This document shows positions 1 through 5,832 of a stretch of 11,956 nucleotides of DNA, one piece after another (position 1 is the first letter of the stretch; every line of letters begins with the position of its first letter). The notes below the pieces were generated by a model. The model was not told the origin of the DNA and ran no database searches. It saw only the letters and a program-made list of their open reading frames with translations. Origin of the DNA: RUG563 sp024681215 (lineage in GTDB: Bacteria > Bacillota > Clostridia > Christensenellales > Aristaeellaceae); the NCBI GenBank assembly GCA_024681215.1, contig JAILBG010000137.1, positions 1 through 11,956 of the forward strand, in the 5' to 3' direction. Made by a program: the position numbers and the translations under genes.

Positions 1-60
1 AACGAGGACATGAGACAGCAGGCCGCCGACAAATTGGAGCAGCTGATCTGCCAATATTGA
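1..60 (+). CDS. C-terminal end of a probable tyrosine site-specific integrase (partial)
   Basis: Frame 1 is open from the first base to TGA at 58-60 and gives 19 residues ending DKLEQLICQY. The tail reads as an amphipathic helix of the MRQQAADKLEQLI type. From memory this matches the end of many clostridial phage/ICE tyrosine integrases, where a similar helix follows the catalytic YxH box (Y, H and the box itself lie outside the window). The context agrees: the gene runs toward the 3' end of a tRNA gene 140 bases away, with short direct repeats between, as is usual for an integrase next to its attachment site. Only the tail is visible, so the family call is an inference. It could be any protein with a charged C-terminal helix. 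Confidence 0.5.
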   Translation, partial: NEDMRQQAADKLEQLICQY

Positions 61-132
61 ATAGAGGATTATAAAAATGCAGCCGTCGGGCCGGTTTCGG
101 CCGCCGATGCGGTGACAGTCCGAAATTCAATA

Positions 133-153
133 ATGGTACTAACGATGGTACTA
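133..153. repeat. two 9-base direct repeats, 12-base spacing
   Basis: The 9-mer ATGGTACTA occurs at 133-141 and again at 145-153. The repeats lie between the probable integrase end and the tRNA. Short directly repeated sites beside an integrase gene are often arm-type integrase sites or accessory-factor sites. That role is an inference; the repeat itself is exact. Confidence 0.6.
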
Positions 154-171
154 AATGCCCCAAAAATGGAA

Positions 172-196
172 GAAACCCTTGATTTACAAGGGTTTC
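172..196 (-). terminator. hairpin downstream of tRNA-Ala, possible terminator
   Basis: A perfect 10-bp stem (172-181 with 187-196) has a 5-base ATTTA loop. It begins 3 bases beyond the tRNA CCA end on the minus strand and is followed there by CTTCCATTTTT. This fits an intrinsic terminator of the tRNA transcript with an interrupted T tract. It could equally be a structure belonging to the mobile-element end. Confidence 0.5.
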
Positions 197-199
197 CGG

Positions 200-275
200 T
201 GGTGGAGCATAGCGGATTCGAACCGCTGACCTCTACAATGCGAATGTAGCGCGCTACCAACTGTGCTAATGCCCC
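200..275 (-). tRNA. tRNA-Ala (anticodon CGC)
   Basis: The minus strand folds as a full cloverleaf. The 7-bp acceptor stem pairs GGGGCAT with ATGCTCC (one G-T pair). The D arm is GCAC/GCGC with an AGTTGGTA loop. The anticodon stem is CTACA/TGTAG around the loop TTCGCAT, which puts CGC at positions 34-36 and so reads GCG alanine codons. The T arm is AGCGG-TTCGAAT-CCGCT. The discriminator is A and CCA is encoded (200-202). Length with CCA is 76 nt. The gene has its own candidate promoter (319-347). Its 3' half faces the putative integrase and is a plausible attachment site. Confidence 0.93.
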
Positions 276-318
276 ACGCGGCGCTTCGGATTGAGCCCGG
301 CTCCTGGCGAGCTAAAAT

Positions 319-347
319 AGTTTATCACCAACGGGGAAAAAAAGCAA
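319..347 (-). promoter_or_regulatory. candidate promoter for tRNA-Ala
   Basis: The minus strand carries TTGCTT (342-347) and TAAACT (319-324) separated by 17 bases. This places a start near 312 and a leader of about 37 nt before the tRNA. Both boxes differ from consensus by two bases, so this is a moderate call. It fits an independently transcribed tRNA located downstream of strong hairpins ending the hydrolase transcript. Confidence 0.45.
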
Positions 348-390
348 GGGGTAAAATTGAAAAAAGAGAGAAAACCCGCTTTTTCGGGGC

Positions 391-411
391 GAAAAAGCCG
401 GGCATGCCCGG
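391..411 (-). terminator. second terminator-like palindrome
   Basis: The 14-base perfect palindrome CCGGGCATGCCCGG (398-411) is followed on the minus strand by CTTTTTC. It lies 16 bases beyond the first terminator of the hydrolase gene and may act as a backup. A further weaker hairpin (CCCG with CGGG around a T run, about 375-388) follows, so the region between the hydrolase and the tRNA promoter is dense in stop-type structures. Confidence 0.5.
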
Positions 412-419
412 AAACGGCG

Positions 420-467
420 CAAAAAACGGCGTCCTCCGGGCGCTTTTGACTGCGTGCGGAGGATGCC
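420..467 (-). terminator. intrinsic terminator of the hydrolase gene
   Basis: On the minus strand GGCATCCTCCG (from 467) pairs with CGGAGGACGCC (to 428), with one A/C mismatch, and is followed by GTTTTTTG. A stable GC stem plus a T6 tract about 50 bases after the hydrolase stop is a standard intrinsic terminator. Confidence 0.75.
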
Positions 468-515
468 GCGAAGGGAAGCGGGCCGCGTGAAGGGGCCGCG
501 CTTCGCTGAAGGCTC

Positions 516-2111
516 TTACCGGTGAAACTGGGAAATGAACTTCCAGGCGTTCTCGCAGCTGTGGTGCCGGCATTCGTGCACCTGGTTGCTGACGCTGGCG
601 AAGGCCGTGCGGCAAACGCCGTCCTCGCTGTCGTAATAGTGGACGGTCAGGACGCCGCCCCGGGAGGGATCGGGGATCTTTTCGGTCCGGTCGCCGGCCA
701 TGCCCCAGAGGGGATGCTCCCAGGCGTCCTTTCCCTCGAAGGAAAGGCCGCTGAAATCCTTCTTCAGCCGGTTCACCTCCGCCACGTACTGCACCCTTTC
801 CAGCGCCGTGGGCGCATGGAAGGGCAATTCCGGCAGGTGGGATTTTTCGCCGCCGGAATAGAACACCGGCACGGGGACGGTCTTATTGAGGTTTGCTTTG
901 GCCGGGGCGCCGTAGAAGGTGGTATACACCGGGAACAGAGCGCTGGCGGGCATGAGCCCCGCGAAGAGCTCCGGGTATTCCTGGAAAAGATCCCAGGTTT
1001 TGCCGCTGCCCATGGAAAAGCCGGTGGCGTAAATGCGGCGGGAGTCGATGGGATAGCGCTTTTTCAGCCCCTCGATCAGCTCCACGGCCTCGGAGGCGGT
1101 GACGAACTGATGGTTCTCCACCGATACGAACAGGAAGCCGTACTTGTGGGCGATCTCCCACCAGCCGCTGACGAAGGTGAGGAACATGGACGAATCCCCG
1201 CCCCCGTGAAAGCCCAGCACCAGGGGAACGGGGCCGTGATCGAACAGGCCGTTGTTGTAATAGGCGAAGTACCCCGCCTTGTGGGTGGGCTGATCCCGGA
1301 AGGGGCCGCGGTTATCGGGATCGGTGCGGACGACCACGCTGCCCGCTTCCTCCGTCATGCCCAGGGCGGGGAAATCTGTCTCCAGCTCCATCTGCCCGCA
1401 CCACATTTTGAACTTCCGCACGAAGGAGGCGTAGTCCGCCCCGTATTCGGCCCTGTCCTTGATCAGCAGGTGTTCGCAGCCCGCAAAGGCGCGGTTAATT
1501 TCCGCGCTGTTGCCCACGCTGAGCACCGCGACGTCCTTTCGCTGCACGTCGGGGATCACGCCGAGCCTTTCCATGGAGCACATGGCCGGGGTGATCTCCC
1601 CGGGGCCCCAGAGGTATTCGCCCTGCAGGGTTTTGAGCAGATGCTTGGCGATATAGTCCGCGGATTTGCCAAAGCCGTACACGTCCGCGCGGAAGATCGC
1701 CCCGCGGACGAAATAGCCCTTGAAGGTCTGGCTGAAGAAATCAAAGTTCTCCACGATGCCGTCCCGGTACACCTGGATCATTTTGACCTCGGCGATCACC
1801 GCGGCGTACAGGTTTTCGTCCGCCGCGTCCCAGCCGCCCTCCGCCGTGGGATAGATGAACAGCACGCTGGAATCCACCCCCGCGGCGATGCCGGCCAGCC
1901 CGCTTTCCCGGGCGAAGCGCACCGCGGCGTCCATGCTTTGCTTTTCCTCCTCCAGCACCATCAGCAGCGGCGCGCGGAAGCCGTAATTGTTGGTCTGTCC
2001 GTCCAGATCGTTGTCCGGCACGTATACCTTGAGGTGAAACTTTTCAAACGTGTGCTCCCAGCACCTGCCGCCTTCCGCCTTCCGGACCTGCGGCCTTTCC
2101 ATCATGGCCAT
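516..2111 (-). CDS. two-domain alpha/beta hydrolase (PHB-depolymerase-like esterase), first domain degenerate
   Basis: The product is a predicted 531-residue cytoplasmic serine esterase or hydrolase; no signal peptide is visible. The second half (about 290-531) has the alpha/beta hydrolase landmarks: the oxyanion segment GFHGGGDSS (300-308), the nucleophile elbow G-F-S-M-G with Ser366, and a late His-rich segment (VHECRHHS, 511-518) where the catalytic His would lie. This pattern is closest to the PHB depolymerase/LpqC esterase group (COG3509-like), whose members often remove acyl groups from sugars or small esters. The first half (about 44-240) looks like a second copy of the fold, but its elbow reads G-F-G-K-S (146-150) with Gly in place of the nucleophile Ser. 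I chose the ATG at 2111 because GGGAGG lies 7 bases upstream; the frame continues 45 codons further upstream without a ribosome site and across the promoter. The substrate is not inferable. Confidence 0.8.
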   Translation of the reverse strand: MAMMERPQVRKAEGGRCWEHTFEKFHLKVYVPDNDLDGQTNNYGFRAPLLMVLEEEKQSMDAAVRFARESGLAGIAAGVDSSVLFIYPTAEGGWDAADENLYAAVIAEVKMIQVYRDGIVENFDFFSQTFKGYFVRGAIFRADVYGFGKSADYIAKHLLKTLQGEYLWGPGEITPAMCSMERLGVIPDVQRKDVAVLSVGNSAEINRAFAGCEHLLIKDRAEYGADYASFVRKFKMWCGQMELETDFPALGMTEEAGSVVVRTDPDNRGPFRDQPTHKAGYFAYYNNGLFDHGPVPLVLGFHGGGDSSMFLTFVSGWWEIAHKYGFLFVSVENHQFVTASEAVELIEGLKKRYPIDSRRIYATGFSMGSGKTWDLFQEYPELFAGLMPASALFPVYTTFYGAPAKANLNKTVPVPVFYSGGEKSHLPELPFHAPTALERVQYVAEVNRLKKDFSGLSFEGKDAWEHPLWGMAGDRTEKIPDPSRGGVLTVHYYDSEDGVCRTAFASVSNQVHECRHHSCENAWKFISQFHR

Positions 2112-2160
2112 GGGCGCGCCTCCCTTTTTTTGTATTTTCCCGCCGCCGGCCCGGGGCCGA

Positions 2161-2189
2161 TTGACAGACTCTTTCCACGGGAATATAAT
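2161..2189 (+). promoter_or_regulatory. perfect consensus sigma-A promoter for D-lactate dehydrogenase
   Basis: TTGACA (2161-2166), a 17-base spacer and TATAAT (2184-2189) match the sigma-A consensus at every position. Transcription would start near 2196, giving a leader of about 68 nt before the dehydrogenase ATG. I see no Rex-type operator (TTGTGAAnnnnTTCACAA-like) nearby. The -10 box overlaps that of the opposite promoter at 2185-2213. Confidence 0.88.
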
Positions 2190-2213
2190 AGCGCAGGGAA
2201 GGAAGAATGTAAA
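2185..2213 (-). promoter_or_regulatory. divergent promoter for the hydrolase gene, overlapping -10
   Basis: The minus strand has TTTACA (2208-2213), a 17-base spacer and TATTAT (2185-2190). Each box is one base from consensus. Transcription would start near 2178, about 67 nt before the hydrolase ATG at 2111. Five of the six -10 bases are shared with the plus-strand promoter, so the two polymerases could not bind at once. Confidence 0.72.
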
Positions 2214-2263
2214 TATGATACGGCTTTTCTCCCGGAAAGAAAGCAAAACAGGAGGCGTTTTTC

Positions 2264-3298
2264 ATGAAACTTGCGTTTTTCGACGCCAAGCCCTACGATA
2301 TCCCGTCCTTTGAAAAGTACGCCGGGGCCGCGGGCATGGAGATCAAGTTTTTCGATACCCGGCTGACCGCGGACACCGCGGAACTGGCAAAGGGGTGCGA
2401 GGCGGTGTGCGTGTTCGTCAACGACGAGGTGAACGCCCCGGTGATCGATCAGCTGTACGGCTTCGGCGTTCAGATCATCGCCCTGCGCTCCGCGGGGTAC
2501 AACAACGTTGACCTCCGCCGCGCCTTCGGCAGGATCCACGTGGTCCACGTGCCCGCCTATTCCCCGTATTCCGTGGCGGAGCACGCCATGGCCCTGCTGC
2601 TCACCTCCGTGCGCCGCATCCACAAGGCCTACAACCGGACGCGGGAATTCAATTTTTCCCTGAACGGGCTCACGGGCTTCGATCTCCACGGCAAGACCGT
2701 GGGGGTGGTGGGCACCGGGAAGATCGGGCGCATTTTCATCGACATCTGCCGGGGCTTCGGCATGCGCGTGATCGCCTACGACAAATTCCCCGCCAAGGAC
2801 GCCGGCATCGAATACGTGCCCCTTCAGGAGCTTTTCGCCCGGAGCGATATCATTTCCCTCCACTGCCCGCTCACCGAGGAGACCCGCCACATGATCGGCC
2901 GGGACGCCATCGGGCAGATGAAAAAGGGCGTGATCCTGGTGAATACCTCCCGGGGCGCGCTCATCGACGCGGAAGCGCTGCTGGAGGGCATCAAGGCCCG
3001 GCGGGTGGGCGCGGCCTGCCTGGACGTGTACGAGGAGGAAGCGGACGTTTTTTTCCAGGATATTTCCGGCCATATCCTCAACGACGACGTGCTGGCCCGG
3101 CTCATTTCCATGCCCAATGTGATCGTCACCTCCCACCAGGCCTTCCTCACCGAGGACGCCCTGAACAACATCGCCGAAACCACCGTCAGGAACATCCTGT
3201 CCTGCTTTGAGAACGACGGGATCTGCGAGAACGAATTGTGCTACCGCTGCGGGAACGTGGAGCAGTGCCGGAAGGAGCGCCGGGAGCGCTGCTTCTGA
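2264..3298 (+). CDS. ldhA: D-lactate dehydrogenase (D-2-hydroxyacid dehydrogenase)
   Basis: This NAD-dependent D-2-hydroxyacid dehydrogenase (344 aa, cytoplasmic) most likely reduces pyruvate to D-lactate and regenerates NAD+ during fermentation. The substrate-binding half opens the protein. The Rossmann motif GTGKIG follows at 150-155, with Asp173 at the end of the next strand, which favours NAD. Catalytic residues typical of the family are visible: Arg230 in NTSRGALID, the Glu cluster in DVYEEE (about 257-259) and His291 in SHQAFLT. The RBS AGGAGG is correctly spaced before the ATG and the promoter is perfect consensus. The C terminus is odd: after residue 314 there is a cysteine-rich tail (Cys at 314, 321, 326, 329, 335, 343) that is not part of the catalytic fold. 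Another 2-hydroxyacid substrate is possible, but the overall pattern is that of fermentative D-LDH. Confidence 0.87.
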   Translation: MKLAFFDAKPYDIPSFEKYAGAAGMEIKFFDTRLTADTAELAKGCEAVCVFVNDEVNAPVIDQLYGFGVQIIALRSAGYNNVDLRRAFGRIHVVHVPAYSPYSVAEHAMALLLTSVRRIHKAYNRTREFNFSLNGLTGFDLHGKTVGVVGTGKIGRIFIDICRGFGMRVIAYDKFPAKDAGIEYVPLQELFARSDIISLHCPLTEETRHMIGRDAIGQMKKGVILVNTSRGALIDAEALLEGIKARRVGAACLDVYEEEADVFFQDISGHILNDDVLARLISMPNVIVTSHQAFLTEDALNNIAETTVRNILSCFENDGICENELCYRCGNVEQCRKERRERCF

Positions 3299-3385
3299 AA
3301 AAAGCCGCCCCCGTCCCGCGCAGCGCCCGGAAAGGGGGCCGCTTCAAATCGGGAAGCAGACGCCGGGCAAAAAACCCAAAATAAT

Positions 3386-3430
3386 CGGCCTGGAGGTCCC
3401 GCCGGATCGGAGGGATTTCCAGGCCGTTTT
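3386..3430 (+). terminator. terminator of the D-lactate dehydrogenase gene
   Basis: CGGCCTGGA (3386-3394) pairs perfectly with TCCAGGCCG (3418-3426) and is followed by TTTTC. The T tract is short but the stem is strong. An additional imperfect hairpin (GCCGCCCCC with GGGGGCCGC) lies directly after the stop codon, around 3303-3345. Confidence 0.6.
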
Positions 3431-3460
3431 CATAGGAACGATGGAGAATTCAGGGATTTT

Positions 3461-3572
3461 GTTCAGGCGGGCGGGAAACTGCGCCCATCGCGCGTCTGAT
3501 CCGTAGGGGCGGATATCATCCGCCCGCCGTAACAGGCCGCTTTTTGCCGATTTCCAGGCGTCCGCGCATCGT
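3461..3572 (+). repeat. 112-base direct repeat, copy 1, containing REP-like core A
   Basis: This segment aligns without gaps to 3750-3861, with 13 mismatches in 112 bases by my hand count (88% identity). The 30 bases around the palindromic core are identical in both copies. The core (3503-3526) has a perfect 8-bp stem, GGGCGGAT with ATCCGCCC around ATC, preceded by GTAG. No open frame is conserved between copies, so this is a non-coding repeat. Confidence 0.85.
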
Positions 3573-3577
3573 TTCTT

Positions 3578-3690
3578 CGGGCGGATAATATCCGCCCCTA
3601 CGACAAACGATGAACAAATTCCCGGGCGGATAATACCCGCCCCTACGGCAACGATGAATAAAATCTCGGGCGGGTAATATCTGTCCGTAC
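3578..3690 (-). repeat. three tandem REP-like palindromic units in inverse orientation (B, C, D)
   Basis: Units at 3578-3601, 3623-3646 and 3667-3690 repeat with a period of 45 then 44 bases. Each is the reverse complement of the core in the flanking 112-base copies, with small changes; D is the most decayed (CTGTCCGTAC in place of CCGCCCCTAC). Each unit is followed by a conserved tail, roughly CGATGAAC/TAAA. Palindromes of this kind, clustered in alternating orientation between genes, resemble REP/BIME arrays. No RAYT-type transposase is in the window. Confidence 0.8.
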
Positions 3691-3749
3691 GCAGCGATGA
3701 ACGAAGATAGGCTGTTGTTGTCGAACGGCTGCCCGGCCTCTGGCGCACG

Positions 3750-3861
3750 GTTCAGACGGACGGGAAAATGCGCCCATTGCGCGCCCGAACCGTAGGGGCG
3801 GATATCATCCGCCCGCCGTGACAGGCCGGTTTTTACCGATTTTCCGGCGTCCGCGCACCGT
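3750..3861 (+). repeat. 112-base direct repeat, copy 2, containing REP-like core E
   Basis: This is the second copy of the 112-base segment (first at 3461-3572), with its palindromic core at 3792-3815. It ends 4 bases before the stop codon of the epimerase gene on the minus strand. The core hairpin is therefore the first strong structure the epimerase transcript would reach, and I see no separate T-tract terminator for that operon. Confidence 0.85.
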
Positions 3862-3865
3862 CGCC

Positions 3866-4561
3866 TTATTTCTGCCCGTAATAGGCGTTTTTGCCGTGCT
3901 TGCGCAGGTAATGCTTATCCAGCAGGGCTTGCTGCATGGGCCCCCGGTCCGGGGCGATCATCATGGCATGCCAGTCCATGAAGGCCACTTCCTCCATGAC
4001 CACGGCGTTGTGCACCGCCTCCAGGGCGTCCTTGCCCCAGGCGAAGGGCCCATGGGAGAACACCACCACGCCGGGCACCTGGGCCGGGTCGATCCCCCGG
4101 CGGCGGAAGGTTTCGATAATGACGGCGCCGGTTTCCTTTTCATACGCGCCCTTGATCTCCTCCTCGGTCATAGGCCGGGTGCAGGGGATGGCGCCGTAGA
4201 AATAGTCGCCCTGGGTGGTGCCCATGGCGGGGATGTCGATGCCCGCCTGGGCGAAGGTGGTGGCCCAGCGGGAATGGGTGTGCACGATGCCGCCGCATTC
4301 CGGGAAGGCCTTGTACAATTCCACGTGGGTGGGGGTGTCGCTGGAGGGCCGCCACTTGCCCTCCACCACCTTGCCGTCCAGATCCACCACCACCATGTCC
4401 TCCGCCGTCATGGTATCGTATTCCACGCCGGAGGGCTTGATCACCGCCAGGCCCTTTTCCCGGTCGATGGCGCTGACGTTGCCCCAGGTGAAGGTGACCA
4501 GATCATATTTGGGCAGAAGCAGGTTTGCCCGGCAAACGAGTTCTTTCAGTTGTTCCAGCAT
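3866..4561 (-). CDS. araD: L-ribulose-5-phosphate 4-epimerase
   Basis: This class II aldolase-type, zinc-dependent epimerase converts L-ribulose-5-phosphate to D-xylulose-5-phosphate, the last step of L-arabinose entry into the pentose phosphate pathway. At 231 residues it matches the E. coli enzyme. Key positions fall one residue before their E. coli counterparts: metal ligands His94 and His96 (HTH) and His170 (FSHGPF), Asp75, catalytic Asp119 (TTQGDY) and Tyr228 near the C terminus. GNVSAID and KPSG near 27-45 form the phosphate/substrate region. The RBS AAGGAGAG is 7 bases before the ATG. It is the last gene of a four-gene operon, 18 bases after the LRR gene. Ascorbate-pathway paralogues (UlaF/SgaE) share the fold, but the kinase in the same operon favours the arabinose role. 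Confidence 0.92.
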   Translation of the reverse strand: MLEQLKELVCRANLLLPKYDLVTFTWGNVSAIDREKGLAVIKPSGVEYDTMTAEDMVVVDLDGKVVEGKWRPSSDTPTHVELYKAFPECGGIVHTHSRWATTFAQAGIDIPAMGTTQGDYFYGAIPCTRPMTEEEIKGAYEKETGAVIIETFRRRGIDPAQVPGVVVFSHGPFAWGKDALEAVHNAVVMEEVAFMDWHAMMIAPDRGPMQQALLDKHYLRKHGKNAYYGQK

Positions 4562-4579
4562 GCTTTTCTCTCCTTTTTC

Positions 4580-5794
4580 TTACGGCGTTCCCGTCAGCCA
4601 ATCCGTGGGGGCGTCTTCCAGGTTGGGGTCATAGATGGCGTACTTGCATTTGTTTTCCCGGCAGTATTGCTCGGCATAGGACCCGGCGTTGACTACGACC
4701 GTCAGATTGCGGCAGTTGGAGAATGCATACTCCTCGATGCTGGTCACACTATCGGGGATGATCACATCTTTCAGGTTTCTGCATCCCCAGAACGCGCCGT
4801 TCCCGATGTTAGTCACGCTGTCAGGAATGGTCACGTTTTTCAAGTTTTTGCATCCCATGAACGCGCCATACCCGATGCTGGTCACGCAGTTCGGGATGTT
4901 ATATTGTGCTTGTGCCTTTCCGGCTGGATAGCAAATGAGCGTTTGCATATCCCTGTCAAAAAGGATGCCGTCCAGCTGGCAGTAGTTCAGATTATCTTCC
5001 GAAACAAAAATCTGCATCAAGGATGAGCAATCGGCGAATGCATACTGCTCAACGCTGATCACGCTGTTGGGAATGGTCATTTCCATCAGGCTGCTACACT
5101 CGTAGAACGCATACCGTCCGATGCTGGTCACGCTTTCGGGGATGGTTACATCCGTCAGGCTGCCACACTCGGAGAACGCAAGATCTCCGATGCTGGTCAC
5201 GCTGTTGGGGATAGCCGCTTTCGTCAGGTTGCTGCACTTTAGGAACGCAGACTCCCCGATGCCGGTCACACTGTCGGGGATGGTTATGCTCGTCAGGTTG
5301 TCACATCTGCAGAACGTGAAATTCCCGATGCTGGTCACACTGTCGGGAATGGTTACGCTTGTCAGGTTGTCACATTTGCAGAACGCGAAATTCCCGATTT
5401 CCAGGATTCCCTGGGGGATTTCGTAGGACGCCGCGGCCCGCCCGCTGGGATAGCAAATCAGTTTCCGGTCCGTTTTTCCGAACAGTACGCCGTCGATGGT
5501 GGCCAGGTAGGGGTGACTCTGGGAAACGGCCACAGTGTAATGATCAGACAGATTCCAGAAAAGATTTGCGGATACCCCCATGACCGGGTGTCCGTCCAGC
5601 TCGTTGGGGATCACGATATCGCCGGCGGGGCCGTTGTAGTGCACCAGATCCGCGCTGCCGTCCTCCAGCAGGGAGTATTCCCAGTCCCCGCTGGTCAGCG
5701 TTTCGCGGGCCGCCGCTTCCTCGGCCTCCGCCGCGCCCGGCAGGCACCCCAGCAGCATAACGGCGACGAAAACCGCAATGAATCTTTTGCGCAT
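4580..5794 (-). CDS. secreted BspA-type leucine-rich-repeat protein (LRR_5)
   Basis: The product is a 404-residue exported protein. It has an N-terminal KR, a hydrophobic stretch and either a signal peptidase I site after AEA (24) or a lipobox LLGC with Cys17. After a distinct region (25-123) come nine repeats of about 23 residues with the pattern IPDSVTSIG..AF..C.NLT. Six lie at about 124-261 and three at about 298-367, split by an island at 262-297. BspA-type repeats are found in surface proteins that bind host or matrix proteins. The island DG(V/I)LF...LICYP(S/A)G(R/K)A appears twice (about 101-120 and 275-294), suggesting duplication of a larger block. There is no sortase motif, dockerin or C-terminal anchor. 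Base composition is visibly AT-richer than the sugar genes on either side. Its place between a kinase and an epimerase is unusual. The ligand is unknown. Confidence 0.85.
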   Translation of the reverse strand: MRKRFIAVFVAVMLLGCLPGAAEAEEAAARETLTSGDWEYSLLEDGSADLVHYNGPAGDIVIPNELDGHPVMGVSANLFWNLSDHYTVAVSQSHPYLATIDGVLFGKTDRKLICYPSGRAAASYEIPQGILEIGNFAFCKCDNLTSVTIPDSVTSIGNFTFCRCDNLTSITIPDSVTGIGESAFLKCSNLTKAAIPNSVTSIGDLAFSECGSLTDVTIPESVTSIGRYAFYECSSLMEMTIPNSVISVEQYAFADCSSLMQIFVSEDNLNYCQLDGILFDRDMQTLICYPAGKAQAQYNIPNCVTSIGYGAFMGCKNLKNVTIPDSVTNIGNGAFWGCRNLKDVIIPDSVTSIEEYAFSNCRNLTVVVNAGSYAEQYCRENKCKYAIYDPNLEDAPTDWLTGTP

Positions 5795-5832
5795 GTTCTC
5801 ATTCTCCTTCCTTGCAGGCAGGGCCGACCGCG

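Noticed and set aside
2196..2263. Possible riboswitch or Rex operator in the D-lactate dehydrogenase leader
   Set aside because: The leader is about 68 nt with no recognisable aptamer fold, and no Rex-like inverted repeat was found.
522..2267. 581-codon open frame on the plus strand opposite the hydrolase gene
   Set aside because: It lies fully antisense to a gene with clear catalytic motifs. Its product is His/Gly/Ala-rich with no domain, the usual shadow of GC-rich codon use.
2102..3136. 344-codon minus-strand frame across the D-lactate dehydrogenase and promoter region
   Set aside because: It runs opposite a clearly coding gene and through both divergent promoters; the product is low-complexity and His-rich.
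3344..3748. 134-codon minus-strand frame across the REP-like cluster
   Set aside because: It is composed of translated repeat units, has no ribosome site and is not kept open in equivalent form across the repeat copies.
3461..3861. Possible CRISPR array because of regularly spaced palindromic units
   Set aside because: There are only five units, in mixed orientation, with similar rather than unique spacers and decaying repeats. No cas genes are nearby.
3818..5026. 402-codon plus-strand frame opposite araD and the LRR gene
   Set aside because: It is a shadow of two confident genes; no family is recognisable.
4689..5426. Plus-strand frames with a repeated MLVTLSGMVT motif
   Set aside because: They are the antisense reading of the LRR repeats on the minus strand; the periodicity comes from that gene.
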